A stretch of 64,000 nucleotides of DNA. It comes from Yersinia massiliensis CCUG 53443. GTDB lineage: Bacteria; Pseudomonadota; Gammaproteobacteria; Enterobacterales; Enterobacteriaceae. The stretch's first letter is position 1, and each line of letters opens with the position of its first letter. Position numbers and translations under genes: made by a program. The stretch covers positions 1,416,806-1,480,805 of the forward strand of contig NZ_HE997643.1 of the NCBI RefSeq assembly GCF_000312485.1, given 5' to 3'. The notes under the pieces were generated by a model. It ran no database searches. It had not been told where the DNA came from and saw only the letters and a list, made by a program, of their open reading frames with translations. This document shows, one piece after another, positions 1 through 8,048 of the stretch.

Positions 1-1
1 C

Positions 2-1594
2 GCACTGGCCGCCGGCAATAGTGTGCTAGCAAAACCGGCAGAACAGACTCCGCTGATAGCGGCTCAAGCGGTGCGTATCTTGCTGGAAGCCGGTATTCCA
101 CAAGGCGTCTTGCAACTGCTACCAGGCCAAGGTGATAGCGTCGGGGCAACACTAGTCAACGATAATCGTGTTCGTGGCGTGATGTTCACGGGCTCGACTG
201 AAGTCGCCGCCATTTTGCAACGTAGTATCGCAGGCAGACTTGATCCACAAGGCCGACCGACGCCACTCATTGCTGAAACCGGTGGTTTAAATGCCATGAT
301 CGTCGACTCATCAGCACTGACCGAACAAGTGGTGACCGATGTTGTTGCATCGGCCTTCGACAGCGCGGGCCAACGTTGCTCCGCTCTACGTATTCTCTGC
401 CTACAAGATGATGTCGCCGATCACACCTTAAAGATGTTACGCGGCGCGATGGCGGAATGCCGGATGGGTAATCCAGAGCGTCTGTCGACCGATATCGGGC
501 CAGTGATCGATGCCGAAGCGAAAACAGGTATTGAGCGCCATATTCAAGCGATGCGTGCCAAGGGGCGCACAGTTTATCAGGCTGCCAGACCAGATACGCA
601 AGATGAGCAAGAATGGCAACGTGGGACCTTCATCAAGCCGACATTGATTGAATTGGACAGCTTTGATGAGCTGCAAAAAGAGATCTTCGGGCCGGTGCTG
701 CATGTCGTGCGTTTCCAACGTCAGAATCTCGGCGCGTTGGTCGATCAAATCAATGCGTCAGGTTATGGTTTGACCTTAGGTATTCACACCCGTATTGATG
801 AAACCATTGCCCATGTGACTGAAAAAGCCAAGGTGGGTAACCTCTACGTTAACCGAAATATGGTGGGGGCCGTGGTTGGCGTGCAACCTTTCGGTGGCGA
901 AGGCTTATCAGGGACAGGGCCGAAAGCCGGTGGCCCACTCTATCTGTATCGCTTACTGTCTCATCGCCCAGACGATGCGGTGACGAATACATTGGCACGT
1001 CAGGACATTGAACAGACGGCGAATGTCACCGGTCGCGAGACACTGCAAACCGCCCATCATGCACTGCAACAATGGATGAGTGAGCAGAAGCATGAGTCAG
1101 CCCTGTTGATACAGCGACTTGGCGAATTGGCGCAAGGGGGCACTGTTCGGCTGCTACCGGGACCAACCGGTGAACGCAACACCTATGCACTGCTGCCCCG
1201 TGAGCGTGTTTTGTGTCTGGCAGATAACGAAGCGGATACCTTGGTACAATTGGCCGCCGTATTGGCTGTCGGGAGTGAGGTTTTGTGGTCAGGGGATGGT
1301 GTACAAAAAGATCTGTTACGCCAATTACCCGCGGTGGTGCAATCACGTATTACGCTCACCCAAAACTGGCAAACCGCGAATATCGCCTTCGACGCTGTTA
1401 TTTACCATGGTGATGCTGATCAGTTACGCATTCTGTGTGAGCAGATTGCACAAATCGATGGGCCGATTGTCTCGGTACAAGGCTTTGCTCGTGGCGAAAC
1501 AAACATCATGCTGGAACGCCTGCTAATTGAACACTCATTGAGCGTGAATACCGCTGCGGCTGGGGGGAATGCCAGCCTAATGACTATCGGTTAA
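2..1594 (+). CDS. putA: Bifunctional proline dehydrogenase / P5C dehydrogenase PutA, C-terminal part (5' end outside window)
   Basis: The reading frame is open from base 2, so the start lies upstream of the window; about 530 C-terminal residues are present. They carry the end of the aldehyde dehydrogenase (L-glutamate gamma-semialdehyde to glutamate) domain: a Glu in an ETGG motif (base ~285), the nucleophile Cys in AGQRCSALR (base ~375), and the KEIFGPVLHV and PFGGEGLSGTGPKAGG segments typical of PutA. The last ~200 residues match the C-terminal extension of long PutA proteins. PutA oxidises proline to glutamate at the membrane and represses put genes in enterobacteria; the DNA-binding N-terminus is not visible. 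A hairpin follows the stop codon. It has no evident functional link to the flagellar genes. Confidence 0.95.
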   Translation, partial: ALAAGNSVLAKPAEQTPLIAAQAVRILLEAGIPQGVLQLLPGQGDSVGATLVNDNRVRGVMFTGSTEVAAILQRSIAGRLDPQGRPTPLIAETGGLNAMIVDSSALTEQVVTDVVASAFDSAGQRCSALRILCLQDDVADHTLKMLRGAMAECRMGNPERLSTDIGPVIDAEAKTGIERHIQAMRAKGRTVYQAARPDTQDEQEWQRGTFIKPTLIELDSFDELQKEIFGPVLHVVRFQRQNLGALVDQINASGYGLTLGIHTRIDETIAHVTEKAKVGNLYVNRNMVGAVVGVQPFGGEGLSGTGPKAGGPLYLYRLLSHRPDDAVTNTLARQDIEQTANVTGRETLQTAHHALQQWMSEQKHESALLIQRLGELAQGGTVRLLPGPTGERNTYALLPRERVLCLADNEADTLVQLAAVLAVGSEVLWSGDGVQKDLLRQLPAVVQSRITLTQNWQTANIAFDAVIYHGDADQLRILCEQIAQIDGPIVSVQGFARGETNIMLERLLIEHSLSVNTAAAGGNASLMTIG

Positions 1595-1623
1595 CGTTCT
1601 TCTTTGCCCGCATTTATAAATAA

Positions 1624-1641
1624 AAGGCCCGTCAGGGCCTT
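1624..1641 (+). terminator. Hairpin downstream of putA
   Basis: A 7-bp stem (AAGGCCC / GGGCCTT) with a GTCA loop lies about 30 bases after the putA stop codon. The T-tract is poor, so it may be a weak terminator or an mRNA 3' end stabiliser. Confidence 0.5.
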
Positions 1642-1685
1642 GAGATAGCTAACAGAGTGCCTATTGCGGAGAGGACAAGCAGTTC

Positions 1686-1750
1686 GTAAAGACGCCGTAA
1701 AATCATCCCTGATGGCTCGAGCCGCGCCATCCTTGGCGCGGACGCTTTAC
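1686..1750. repeat. 65-bp imperfect palindromic intergenic element
   Basis: The element begins GTAAAGACGCCG and ends CGGACGCTTTAC, so its ends are near inverted repeats (GTAAAG...CTTTAC). It contains an internal perfect hairpin, GCGCCA-TCCT-TGGCGC. This layout is that of a short non-autonomous palindromic repeat of enterobacterial intergenic regions (MITE or ERIC/REP-like). From the sequence alone I cannot assign it to a named family or show that it recurs in the genome. Confidence 0.45.
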
Positions 1751-1806
1751 TCCTCTACCTGTCCTCACCGTACCAGATCGAGTCATCGGTGTTTTTCAGT
1801 AGTATG

Positions 1807-1830
1807 AAGGCCCATTAGGGCCTTTTGTTT
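1807..1830 (+). terminator. Rho-independent terminator in the putA-TA intergenic region
   Basis: A 7-bp stem AAGGCCC-ATTA-GGGCCTT is followed by a T-rich tail (TTTTGTTT). It is a better terminator than the hairpin immediately after putA and may end a putA read-through transcript or a short RNA starting in the gap. Confidence 0.6.
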
Positions 1831-2083
1831 CTGCCATGATTCCCAGCAATGCTCCCCTCTTTGCAATTTATTCCCCGAGATAGATCGCATGACGTCCTTG
1901 TAACACCGCAACGCAGTCTTTTTCTTTTGGGAACGCTGCGCATCGTTCATCAGGCCCTCTTGCGTATGCTGATGCAATTAACCCATTATTAATTCAAGAA
2001 AAAATCCGAAATGTTAACGACCCTAGCTTTCTTCTGAGTGAAGATATTGTGTACAACAACCCACAGAGGTGATTATTATACTC

Positions 2084-2377
2084 ATGGCTGATAAGAAAAT
2101 TATCGATGAAATCCATAAAATTGCGAATCGACGTGGCAACGGTCAATTGCGTCGTGAGATATGGGCGGATCAATACGGTGAGATCACTCGTTATAATTTA
2201 GCGTATATCAATCATCGTTTATCACAGGGTGATAATGGCCGTGTCATCGGCTATGACAATGCTCATGGTTTTCATCACCGCCACTACTTGGGTGGCATTG
2301 AACCAGTTGATTTTATTAGCTTTGACCAGATAGAGGATTGCTTTCAAAAGGATTGGACTTCATTAAGGAGAAGTTAA
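2084..2377 (+). CDS. TumE-like toxin candidate (DUF6516-type small protein)
   Basis: A 97-residue basic protein starting MADKKIIDEIHK and rich in Arg/His, with a central GNGQLRREIWADQYGEITRYNLAYINH segment (written here only as landmarks: RREIW, EITRYNLAYIN). Size, composition and the overlapping downstream HTH gene fit the TumE/TumA type II toxin-antitoxin family, in which TumE-like proteins are predicted toxins. The ATG at 2084 is preferred over an upstream GTG at 2069 because the Shine-Dalgarno AGAGGTG (2065-2071) overlaps the latter. The stop overlaps the next ATG by one base, so the pair is translationally coupled. The family assignment is from memory of the motif and gene arrangement, not a search. 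Confidence 0.6.
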   Translation: MADKKIIDEIHKIANRRGNGQLRREIWADQYGEITRYNLAYINHRLSQGDNGRVIGYDNAHGFHHRHYLGGIEPVDFISFDQIEDCFQKDWTSLRRS

Positions 2378-2748
2378 TGGATAAGCTCGTCATCAAAACG
2401 GCAACGGAAGCTGATTTTTTCACGCGAGGTAAACAACTCGCCGCCTTGGCAGATGCAGGAAAAGCACTACCGGCAGAACACACGATTACCTTCGAAGATC
2501 CCTTAGAGATGGTGCGAGTGTTAAGCGCCGCACGTATCGTCCTGCTGCGGATGGTAAAAATGTACCCAGGCTCTATTACCTCCCTCTCAACACGTTTAAA
2601 GAGAGATCGCAGTGCCGTCACCCGCGATGTGGCTATACTAAAAAAAGCCGGATTAGTGACTGTTGAACAAAAAGTTTTACCCGGTCATGGGCGCATGAAA
2701 GAAGTTAAAACCACTGCTCATCGTCTGAAACTCGAAGCCTTCATATAA
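2377..2748 (+). CDS. TumA-like HTH antitoxin / winged-helix DNA-binding protein
   Basis: A 123-residue protein. Residues ~50-110 form a winged helix-turn-helix of the MarR/HVO_A0114 type, with SLSTRLKRDRSAVTRDVAIL as recognition region and a following Val-rich wing (LVTVEQKVL). The ATG at 2377 has a strong AAGGAGA ribosome site and overlaps the toxin stop codon (TAATG). In this family the HTH protein neutralises the toxin and represses the operon. The order toxin first, antitoxin second is reversed relative to most type II systems but usual for TumE/TumA. An independent MarR-like regulator is the alternative. Confidence 0.65.
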   Translation: MDKLVIKTATEADFFTRGKQLAALADAGKALPAEHTITFEDPLEMVRVLSAARIVLLRMVKMYPGSITSLSTRLKRDRSAVTRDVAILKKAGLVTVEQKVLPGHGRMKEVKTTAHRLKLEAFI

Positions 2749-2774
2749 GCACTAACGGGCTTCGTTAAGAGGGT

Positions 2775-2802
2775 AAAAAGGGGGCAAAAATGCCCCCTTT
2801 TA
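2775..2802. terminator. Bidirectional terminator between the TA pair and tcyN
   Basis: A stem AAAAGGGGGCA / TGCCCCCTTTT with an A-rich loop lies between two convergent genes. The A-tract on one side and T-tract on the other let it terminate transcription from both strands. Confidence 0.85.
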
Positions 2803-2835
2803 TCACTAAGATTCGTTCGATGAAAACACGATTAA

Positions 2836-3591
2836 CTAGTGATTATTCAAGAATTTATCAAGAAATTGACGAGTTCGTTCGTGTTGCGGATGGGCAAACA
2901 ACGTTTTCGCCGGGCCTTGTTCAACGATACGCCCATGATCCATAAAAATTGCCCTATCAGCCACATCGCGGGCAAAACTCATTTCATGGGTCACAATAAC
3001 CATGGTGCGTTTTTCCTCTGCCAGTGCGCGGATAGTATTTAATACCTCCCCCACTAACTCAGGATCCAACGCAGATGTTGGCTCATCAAACAAAATCACC
3101 TGAGGCTGCATTGCCAACGCCCGCGCTATCGCGACTCGTTGCTGCTGCCCACCGGATAAACGGCGCGGATAAGCCTCTTCCTTACCACTTAATCCCACCT
3201 TGGCCAATAACTCACGAGCACGCTTTTCAGCCGACTCTCGTTTTTCGCCTTTCACAATGACTGGCCCTTCAATAATGTTCTCCAGCACCGAACGGTGTGG
3301 AAACAAATTGAAGCTCTGGAATACAAACCCAACCTGCTGACGCAGCGCACGCACTTGGCGTTGTTGTTTGCTGATAGGAATGCTGCCATCAATCTCAATA
3401 TCACCGACCCGAATAATCCCTGAATCAGGGATCTCCAGCAGATTAATACTGCGCAATAAGGTGGTTTTGCCCGAACCACTCGGCCCGATGATGGCAACCA
3501 CTTCACCGCTATTCACTTCAAGATCGATACCGTGCAGCACCTGTTGACCTTTAAACTGTTTGGTCAGTTTTTTAACGTCGATGGTACTCAT
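2836..3591 (-). CDS. tcyN: Cystine ABC transporter ATP-binding protein TcyN
   Basis: This 251-residue ATPase powers L-cystine import. Walker A is GPSGSGKTT (residues ~36-44), the Q-loop sits in VGFVFQSFNLFPH, the signature is LSGGQQQRVAIARAL, and Walker B is VILFDEPTSALDP, followed by a switch His in VTHEM. Length and sequence match enterobacterial TcyN (YecC). It is the last gene of tcyJ-tcyL-tcyN on the minus strand, 2 bases after tcyL, so the three are almost certainly co-transcribed. Confidence 0.95.
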   Translation of the reverse strand: MSTIDVKKLTKQFKGQQVLHGIDLEVNSGEVVAIIGPSGSGKTTLLRSINLLEIPDSGIIRVGDIEIDGSIPISKQQRQVRALRQQVGFVFQSFNLFPHRSVLENIIEGPVIVKGEKRESAEKRARELLAKVGLSGKEEAYPRRLSGGQQQRVAIARALAMQPQVILFDEPTSALDPELVGEVLNTIRALAEEKRTMVIVTHEMSFARDVADRAIFMDHGRIVEQGPAKTLFAHPQHERTRQFLDKFLNNH

Positions 3592-3593
3592 GG

Positions 3594-4256
3594 CTACTCC
3601 TGATCCTGACGATTAACATGGGCTTCCAGCCGGTTTTGTAATGCTGACAGCAACGTCGCCATAATCCAGTAAATCAATGATGCTGCCAAATACATGGTGA
3701 AAACTTCCAGTGTGCGGGAAGTAACTAACTGCGCTTGGCGGAAAAGTTCGGGAACTTGAATGGTGGCCGCCAAAGACGTGTCTTTGACCAAACCAATAAA
3801 ACTGTTTCCCAATGGCGGTAACGCAGTGCGCCCTGCTTGCGGCAATATCACACGATAAAGTGTTTGCCAGCGTGTCATCCCGATACTTGCAGCCGCTTCC
3901 CATTGCCCTTTTTCAATTGATGAAATCGCGGCCCTTAATGTTTCTGACGTATAGGCTGCGGTATTCAGTGATAGACCGATCAAGGCCGCCGGCATCGGGT
4001 CTAATTCAATACCAAACTGCGGCAACCCATAATAAATCATGAACAACTGAGCAATTAAGGGGGTGCCGCGAAAGATCGAAACATAAAAGCGGGATAACAG
4101 TGAGAACGGCAAGAAACTCGACAGCCGCATCATTGCCAACATAAAACCCAGTGCCAGGCCAAAAAACATCCCCCCCAGACTAAGCTGGAGGGTGAGCCAC
4201 GCACCTTTCAATAAAAATGGTGCTGAATCCAGCACCAATTGAATACTGTCAGACAT
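3594..4256 (-). CDS. tcyL: Cystine ABC transporter permease TcyL
   Basis: A 220-residue polar amino-acid type permease of the HisM/GlnP family. It has several hydrophobic segments (near residues 20-45, 55-75, 90-110 and 185-210) and the cytoplasmic EAA loop that docks the ATPase, seen as EAAASIGMTRWQTLYRVILPQA. It forms the inner-membrane channel with TcyN. Its ATG overlaps the tcyJ stop codon by one base (TAATG), which indicates translational coupling. Confidence 0.95.
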   Translation of the reverse strand: MSDSIQLVLDSAPFLLKGAWLTLQLSLGGMFFGLALGFMLAMMRLSSFLPFSLLSRFYVSIFRGTPLIAQLFMIYYGLPQFGIELDPMPAALIGLSLNTAAYTSETLRAAISSIEKGQWEAAASIGMTRWQTLYRVILPQAGRTALPPLGNSFIGLVKDTSLAATIQVPELFRQAQLVTSRTLEVFTMYLAASLIYWIMATLLSALQNRLEAHVNRQDQE

Positions 4257-5056
4257 TATTTAGTTACATCCGCACCAAAATACTTCTCAGAAATCTTGGC
4301 CAATGTCCCGTCGGTTTGCATCTCAGCGATGGCCTTGTTGATTGCCGCTAACAATTCAGGATTATCTTTACGCAAAGCAACCCCTGATTCCTGACGAGCA
4401 AATGCTGGGCCAGCAACGGCCAATGTATCGTTGGTTTTCTTCACCAAATCCAATGCGGCCAAACGGTCAACCAAAATTGCATCCGTACGGCCTACACGCA
4501 GATCTTGATACTTAGTTGGGTCATCATCATAAGTGCGAATATCAACGCCTTTCAGGTTGTCGCGTAACCACTGTTCGTAGTTACTGCCCAAACCGACACC
4601 GACTTTTTTACCTTCCAGATCTTCAGGCTTATTGAAACGGCCTTCGTTCCCTTTTTTGGTCAACACCTGAATACCCGAAATGGTATAAGGGGTTGAGAAA
4701 TCGTATTTTTTCTTACGTTCATCTGAAATAGTGACCTGGTTGATGGCCACATCAATGCGTTTTGACTCCAGTGACGCTAGCATCCCATCCCATTTTGTTG
4801 GGGTGATCTTGGCTTTAACGCCCATGTGTTCTGCCAATGCATTAGCAAAATCCACTTCAAAACCGGTGAGTTTGCCATCTTCCCCTTGGAAGCTGAATGG
4901 CGGGTAAGTCCCCTCAAGCCCAACAACCAACGTGCCTCGTTCTTTAACCTGATTCAACAGATTTTCCGCTGCATAAGACTGCACATTCAGGCCTGTTGCG
5001 AGTGCAACCGCCACCATCCCCAGAACCACTCGACGACGTACAATTGAAAAACCCAT
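4256..5056 (-). CDS. tcyJ: Cystine-binding periplasmic protein TcyJ (FliY)
   Basis: About 266 residues with an N-terminal signal peptide (twin Arg-rich start, hydrophobic VVLGMVAVALATG, cleavage near SYA-AEN) followed by a type II solute-binding fold. Segments VGLEGTYPPFSF, GFEVDFANALAEHMGV, KWDGMLASL and RTYDDDPTKYQDL closely match E. coli FliY/TcyJ. I start at 5056 (MGFSIVRRR), because the six upstream codons are not part of a normal signal peptide. Despite the historical name fliY, its role is L-cystine binding for TcyL/TcyN. It lies directly downstream of dcyD. Confidence 0.95.
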   Translation of the reverse strand: MGFSIVRRRVVLGMVAVALATGLNVQSYAAENLLNQVKERGTLVVGLEGTYPPFSFQGEDGKLTGFEVDFANALAEHMGVKAKITPTKWDGMLASLESKRIDVAINQVTISDERKKKYDFSTPYTISGIQVLTKKGNEGRFNKPEDLEGKKVGVGLGSNYEQWLRDNLKGVDIRTYDDDPTKYQDLRVGRTDAILVDRLAALDLVKKTNDTLAVAGPAFARQESGVALRKDNPELLAAINKAIAEMQTDGTLAKISEKYFGADVTK

Positions 5057-5174
5057 AAATACCCCGACTGTCACGTTTATTTTTGATAATCAGCACTTTA
5101 ACAGTGCTATTAATGAAATAAAGAATTATAAACTAATATGCATAGCCACAAATGGAATAAGCCATAGCGAATGG

Positions 5175-6167
5175 CTACACTTGCGGGTGATAAGCAAAGA
5201 GTGCCGGCGCCCCACCGGTGTGAATAAACAGAATCGGGCCATTACCACGAAACTTATTCAGTGTCAGGCCATCCAGTAATCCCGCCATCGCTTTACCGGT
5301 ATAAACCGGATCCAACAATATTCCTTCTAAGCGAGCTAATAGTGCAATTGCTGCCAATCCTTCTTCATTTGGCATGCCATATTTCGGGCCAAAATAATCA
5401 TCCCACAAAGTTATCTTTGCTTGCGGACCTGTTAATCCTAAAGATGTCGCCAATTCTTGCTGGATTTGCGTCACCTTCGGTCGTTGCTCATCAGCTTTGC
5501 GCGAAACCGTAACACCAATTAATTCAGCATCGGGTAAAAGCTGTTGTAAACCGACCGCTAGCCCAGCATGAGTACCTGCACTACCCGAGGCCACAACAAC
5601 GGTGCTAAAAGCAACATTTCCGGCAGATTGGTCTGCTATCTCGAGCGCACACTGCACATACCCCAGCGCACCTAAGGCATTAGAACCGCCAACCGGTACC
5701 ACGTAAGGGCGGAAACCTTGAGCTTCTAGTCGTGTTGCCACTTCGGCTAATTGTTGGTTAGGTGAATGCAATGCATCACACATCACCACCTCAACATTGA
5801 ACAAGTCCAACAGCAATCGATTGCCGTTGGTGAGATAATTTTCCGCTGAGGTGCCAATCGGATTCTCAAGTAATGCGACACAATGTAGCCCGAGTTTAGC
5901 CGCCACTGCTGCTGTTTGCCGCACATGATTAGACTGAATCGCTCCCGCCGTCACCAGTGTGTCTGCCCCCTGACTCAATGCATCTGCGGCCAAAAACTCC
6001 AACTTCCGCAGTTTGTTACCGCCTAAAGCGAGCGGCGTCACATCATCACGCTTGATATAAATCTCACGGCCAAGGTAATCGGACAAACGGGAGAGTTTTT
6101 CTAATGGCGTAACATTGCCGACCAGATCCAGTCGCGGAAATTGCGCCAGTTTATGTTGAAGCGTCAC
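5175..6167 (-). CDS. dcyD: D-cysteine desulfhydrase DcyD
   Basis: A 330-residue PLP enzyme that breaks D-cysteine into pyruvate, ammonia and sulfide. The PLP lysine is in [16 protein letters not shown] (residues ~48-63); SNHVRQTAA and the Ser/Gly-rich [10 protein letters not shown] phosphate-binding loop follow. It belongs to the ACC deaminase/D-cysteine desulfhydrase family and matches E. coli YedO in length. It is followed by the cystine uptake genes; the promoter should be in the 6168-6573 gap. In E. coli the local order is tcyJ then dcyD; here dcyD comes first. Confidence 0.93.
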   Translation of the reverse strand: MTLQHKLAQFPRLDLVGNVTPLEKLSRLSDYLGREIYIKRDDVTPLALGGNKLRKLEFLAADALSQGADTLVTAGAIQSNHVRQTAAVAAKLGLHCVALLENPIGTSAENYLTNGNRLLLDLFNVEVVMCDALHSPNQQLAEVATRLEAQGFRPYVVPVGGSNALGALGYVQCALEIADQSAGNVAFSTVVVASGSAGTHAGLAVGLQQLLPDAELIGVTVSRKADEQRPKVTQIQQELATSLGLTGPQAKITLWDDYFGPKYGMPNEEGLAAIALLARLEGILLDPVYTGKAMAGLLDGLTLNKFRGNGPILFIHTGGAPALFAYHPQV

Positions 6168-6573
6168 GAGCCCCCCTGAGAATTAATGAACAATTGTAAT
6201 CACATAGATTTATCAGATGTCACTCCAATAATCACTGATTTTATTATAGATGTTAGTCGCAAATAACACAGGGAGATGAGATAAATCGTAGGATAAATAA
6301 CCGATACTCAATAAAATTCAAGGTGTCATAAAGCAACAAGAAGTCATTTTCAGCAAACGAACACTGACAGGATATAGGCGGGAATAACGATAATCACTGC
6401 GCTTGCGGTTTGGGGGGCAACAAAAATTGGGCATTAAAATGCCCAGTAAAGATGGACTTTACTGAGCGCCGTATCATTAAAATCAATAAATCAACAATGA
6501 CTTTTTATATCATGAGTTTCACTCGTTAAAATACAGAGTTTTCTCAACTCACAATGTGCTGTTATGCCAGAAA
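6168..6573. other. Intergenic region between fliZ and dcyD
   Basis: About 400 AT-rich bases with the fliAZ terminator in the middle and, presumably, the dcyD promoter between about 6170 and 6400 on the minus strand. I find no supported gene here. Confidence 0.6.
6428..6445 (-). terminator. Terminator downstream of fliAZ
   Basis: A TGGGCAT-TAAA-ATGCCCA hairpin lies ~130 bases after fliZ. Read on the minus strand it is followed by ATTTTTGTTGC, a good T-tract. Confidence 0.75.
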
Positions 6574-7083
6574 TTAGTAATTTTTTTGCCATGCTAAATA
6601 CTGATCATATTTACGCAAAGCAATACGATAATTATTATGTGCGGCATTCGGCAACTCATCAATAATACGCTGGTGCATGGTTTCTGCAGCAAATTTTTCT
6701 GCTGGATAGTTAGTTGCAACCAACATTTCATCTAAACGTCGTAAACGCACAACATATTCGCGAACAGTGCTATGACTCATCTCTGTTTGCTCAAATAAGT
6801 ACTGCTTGAACGCCATAATATCAAAATAGCCAGGTGTGCTATTGCAATATATTTCACTGCAAAAACGGCACAATGCAGTTAATTCATGCTGAAGTTTTGA
6901 CCACACTTGATCATCGATCGGTTGGTCCATGCCGGCAATCGCTTCTTTATTAATAATTTGTCCGCGAAAAACCAGTGCCATACGGTCTAGTTGTTTGTTG
7001 CAATGTGAGCAATGAGTTTGGCCGTGCTTATAATCTTTTAAATAACGGCTCAGTGGCCGCTTTTTAAGCTGAAGTCCTGGCAT
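6574..7083 (-). CDS. fliZ: Flagellar regulator FliZ
   Basis: About 169 residues. The N-terminus LKKRPLSRYLKDYKHGQTHC and the central KQYLFEQTEMSHSTVREYVVRLRRLD segment match enterobacterial FliZ, which resembles the core-binding domain of tyrosine recombinases. FliZ binds DNA and sustains flagellar gene expression, and antagonises RpoS targets. It lies just downstream of fliA, with which it is co-transcribed in enterobacteria. I start at the ATG at 7083 (MPGLQLKKRPL), because E. coli FliZ begins at the equivalent point; an in-frame GTG at 7113 is the alternative. The C-terminus differs from E. coli FliZ and ends earlier. Confidence 0.9.
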   Translation of the reverse strand: MPGLQLKKRPLSRYLKDYKHGQTHCSHCNKQLDRMALVFRGQIINKEAIAGMDQPIDDQVWSKLQHELTALCRFCSEIYCNSTPGYFDIMAFKQYLFEQTEMSHSTVREYVVRLRRLDEMLVATNYPAEKFAAETMHQRIIDELPNAAHNNYRIALRKYDQYLAWQKNY

Positions 7084-7138
7084 GAGAAGACCTGCATTAA
7101 TAAAGTTAATCACTGTGATATCGCTGAACCAAAGTGAA

Positions 7139-7861
7139 TTAAGAATCGTTATTCAGGCGGGCGCGTAAACGTTTTATCGCCTGACTATGCAGTTGGCTGA
7201 CGCGGGATTCCCCAACTTCAAGCACTGCTCCTATTTCTTTCAGGTTCAGCTCTTCTTGGTAATACAGCGTCAACACCATTTTTTCACGTTCCGGCAAGGC
7301 CTCGATCGCTTCAATAACGCGCTGGCGCAGATTTCCTTCCAATAAATGTTGTAACGGATTGGCATCTTCATGCCCTTCCAACATCGGCTCGACACTTTCA
7401 CCATGCTCTTCTCGCCATTCATCGTAGGAAAAAAGCTGGCTATTATTGGTGTCCAACAAGATCTGACGATACTCCGCCAAATCAATATCAAGCGTTTTTG
7501 CCACTTCTTGCTCTGTGGCTGGGCGCCCAACACGCTGTTCAACTTGTTGCATCGCGCTGGCAACTTCGCGGGCATTACGCCGTACACTGCGCGGTGCCCA
7601 ATCTCGGCTACGCAATTCATCCAACATCGCGCCACGGATACGCTGCACCGCATATGTGGTAAACGCAGTTCCTTGCAAAGCGTCATAACGCTCGACAGCA
7701 TTTAGCAGACCAATACCCCCAGCCTGCAACAAGTCATCCAATTCCACACTGGCTGGCAGGCGTACCTGCAAACGCAATGCTTCATGGCGAACCAGCGGAA
7801 CATAGCGTTGCCAGAGGGAATTTTTGTCGATCACGCCTTCGGCGGTATACAAATCGCTCAC
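7139..7861 (-). CDS. fliA: Flagellar sigma factor FliA (sigma-28)
   Basis: A 240-residue sigma-28. Region 2 is visible as VELDDLLQAGGIGLLNAVERY and FTTYAVQRIRGAMLDELR, region 3 as RRNAREVASAMQQVEQ, and region 4 as LTLYYQEELNLKEIGAVLEVGESRVSQLHSQAIKRLR. It directs RNA polymerase to class III flagellar genes and is held inactive by FlgM. The start is GTG (MSDLYTAEGV), as in E. coli fliA. A candidate FlhD4C2 box and a sigma-28-like promoter lie upstream, which fits dual class II/III control. Confidence 0.97.
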   Translation of the reverse strand: MSDLYTAEGVIDKNSLWQRYVPLVRHEALRLQVRLPASVELDDLLQAGGIGLLNAVERYDALQGTAFTTYAVQRIRGAMLDELRSRDWAPRSVRRNAREVASAMQQVEQRVGRPATEQEVAKTLDIDLAEYRQILLDTNNSQLFSYDEWREEHGESVEPMLEGHEDANPLQHLLEGNLRQRVIEAIEALPEREKMVLTLYYQEELNLKEIGAVLEVGESRVSQLHSQAIKRLRARLNNDS

Positions 7862-7918
7862 TAGACAGGCACCTAAGGGTAAGAGAGTCGTACCATTATC
7901 CTGTCAGGTCTGTCGGGC

Positions 7919-7961
7919 AATCGGCTGAATAGACCTATAAAAAGGCGGCTATTTGGCTTAT
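7919..7961 (-). promoter_or_regulatory. Candidate FlhD4C2-binding inverted repeat upstream of fliA
   Basis: Two imperfect inverted half-sites, AATCGGCTGAATAGAC (7919-7934) and CGGCTATTTGGCTTA (7946-7960), are separated by about 11 bases. The arrangement follows the general FlhD4C2 box (AATAG and CTATT cores about one turn apart). It lies 60-100 bases upstream of fliA, where a class II activator site is expected. The match was made by eye. Confidence 0.45.
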
Positions 7962-7969
7962 GCCCCGCG

Positions 7970-7995
7970 TAATCGGCTTTGGAACCTCTTTTTTA
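7970..7995 (-). promoter_or_regulatory. Candidate sigma-28 promoter of fliA
   Basis: On the minus strand a TAAAAAAG -35 element is followed after 10 bases by GCCGATTA, against the sigma-28 consensus TAAAGTTT-N11-GCCGATAA. The spacer is one base short, so it may be weaker than the other class III promoters in the window. Confidence 0.55.
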
Positions 7996-8048
7996 TCGAC
8001 TTAATTCTGCCTTTATTCGTATAAATTTTGCGTTTCTTGCTTTACGCG

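Larger units (their letters stand above)
1595..2083. other. Intergenic region between putA and the TumE-like gene
   Basis: About 490 bases without a convincing gene. It holds two hairpin terminators and the 65-bp palindromic element. A 64-codon minus-strand frame (1783-1977) overlaps the second terminator and has no visible family or good start context, so I do not call it. The promoter of the toxin-antitoxin pair should lie in the AT-rich part around 1975-2060. Confidence 0.6.

Noticed and set aside
1119-1526. 135-codon frame inside putA
   Set aside because: Fully within a conserved gene in another frame, with irregular composition.
1783-1977. 64-codon minus-strand frame in the putA-TA gap
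   Set aside because: Overlaps a terminator, no ribosome site and no recognised family.
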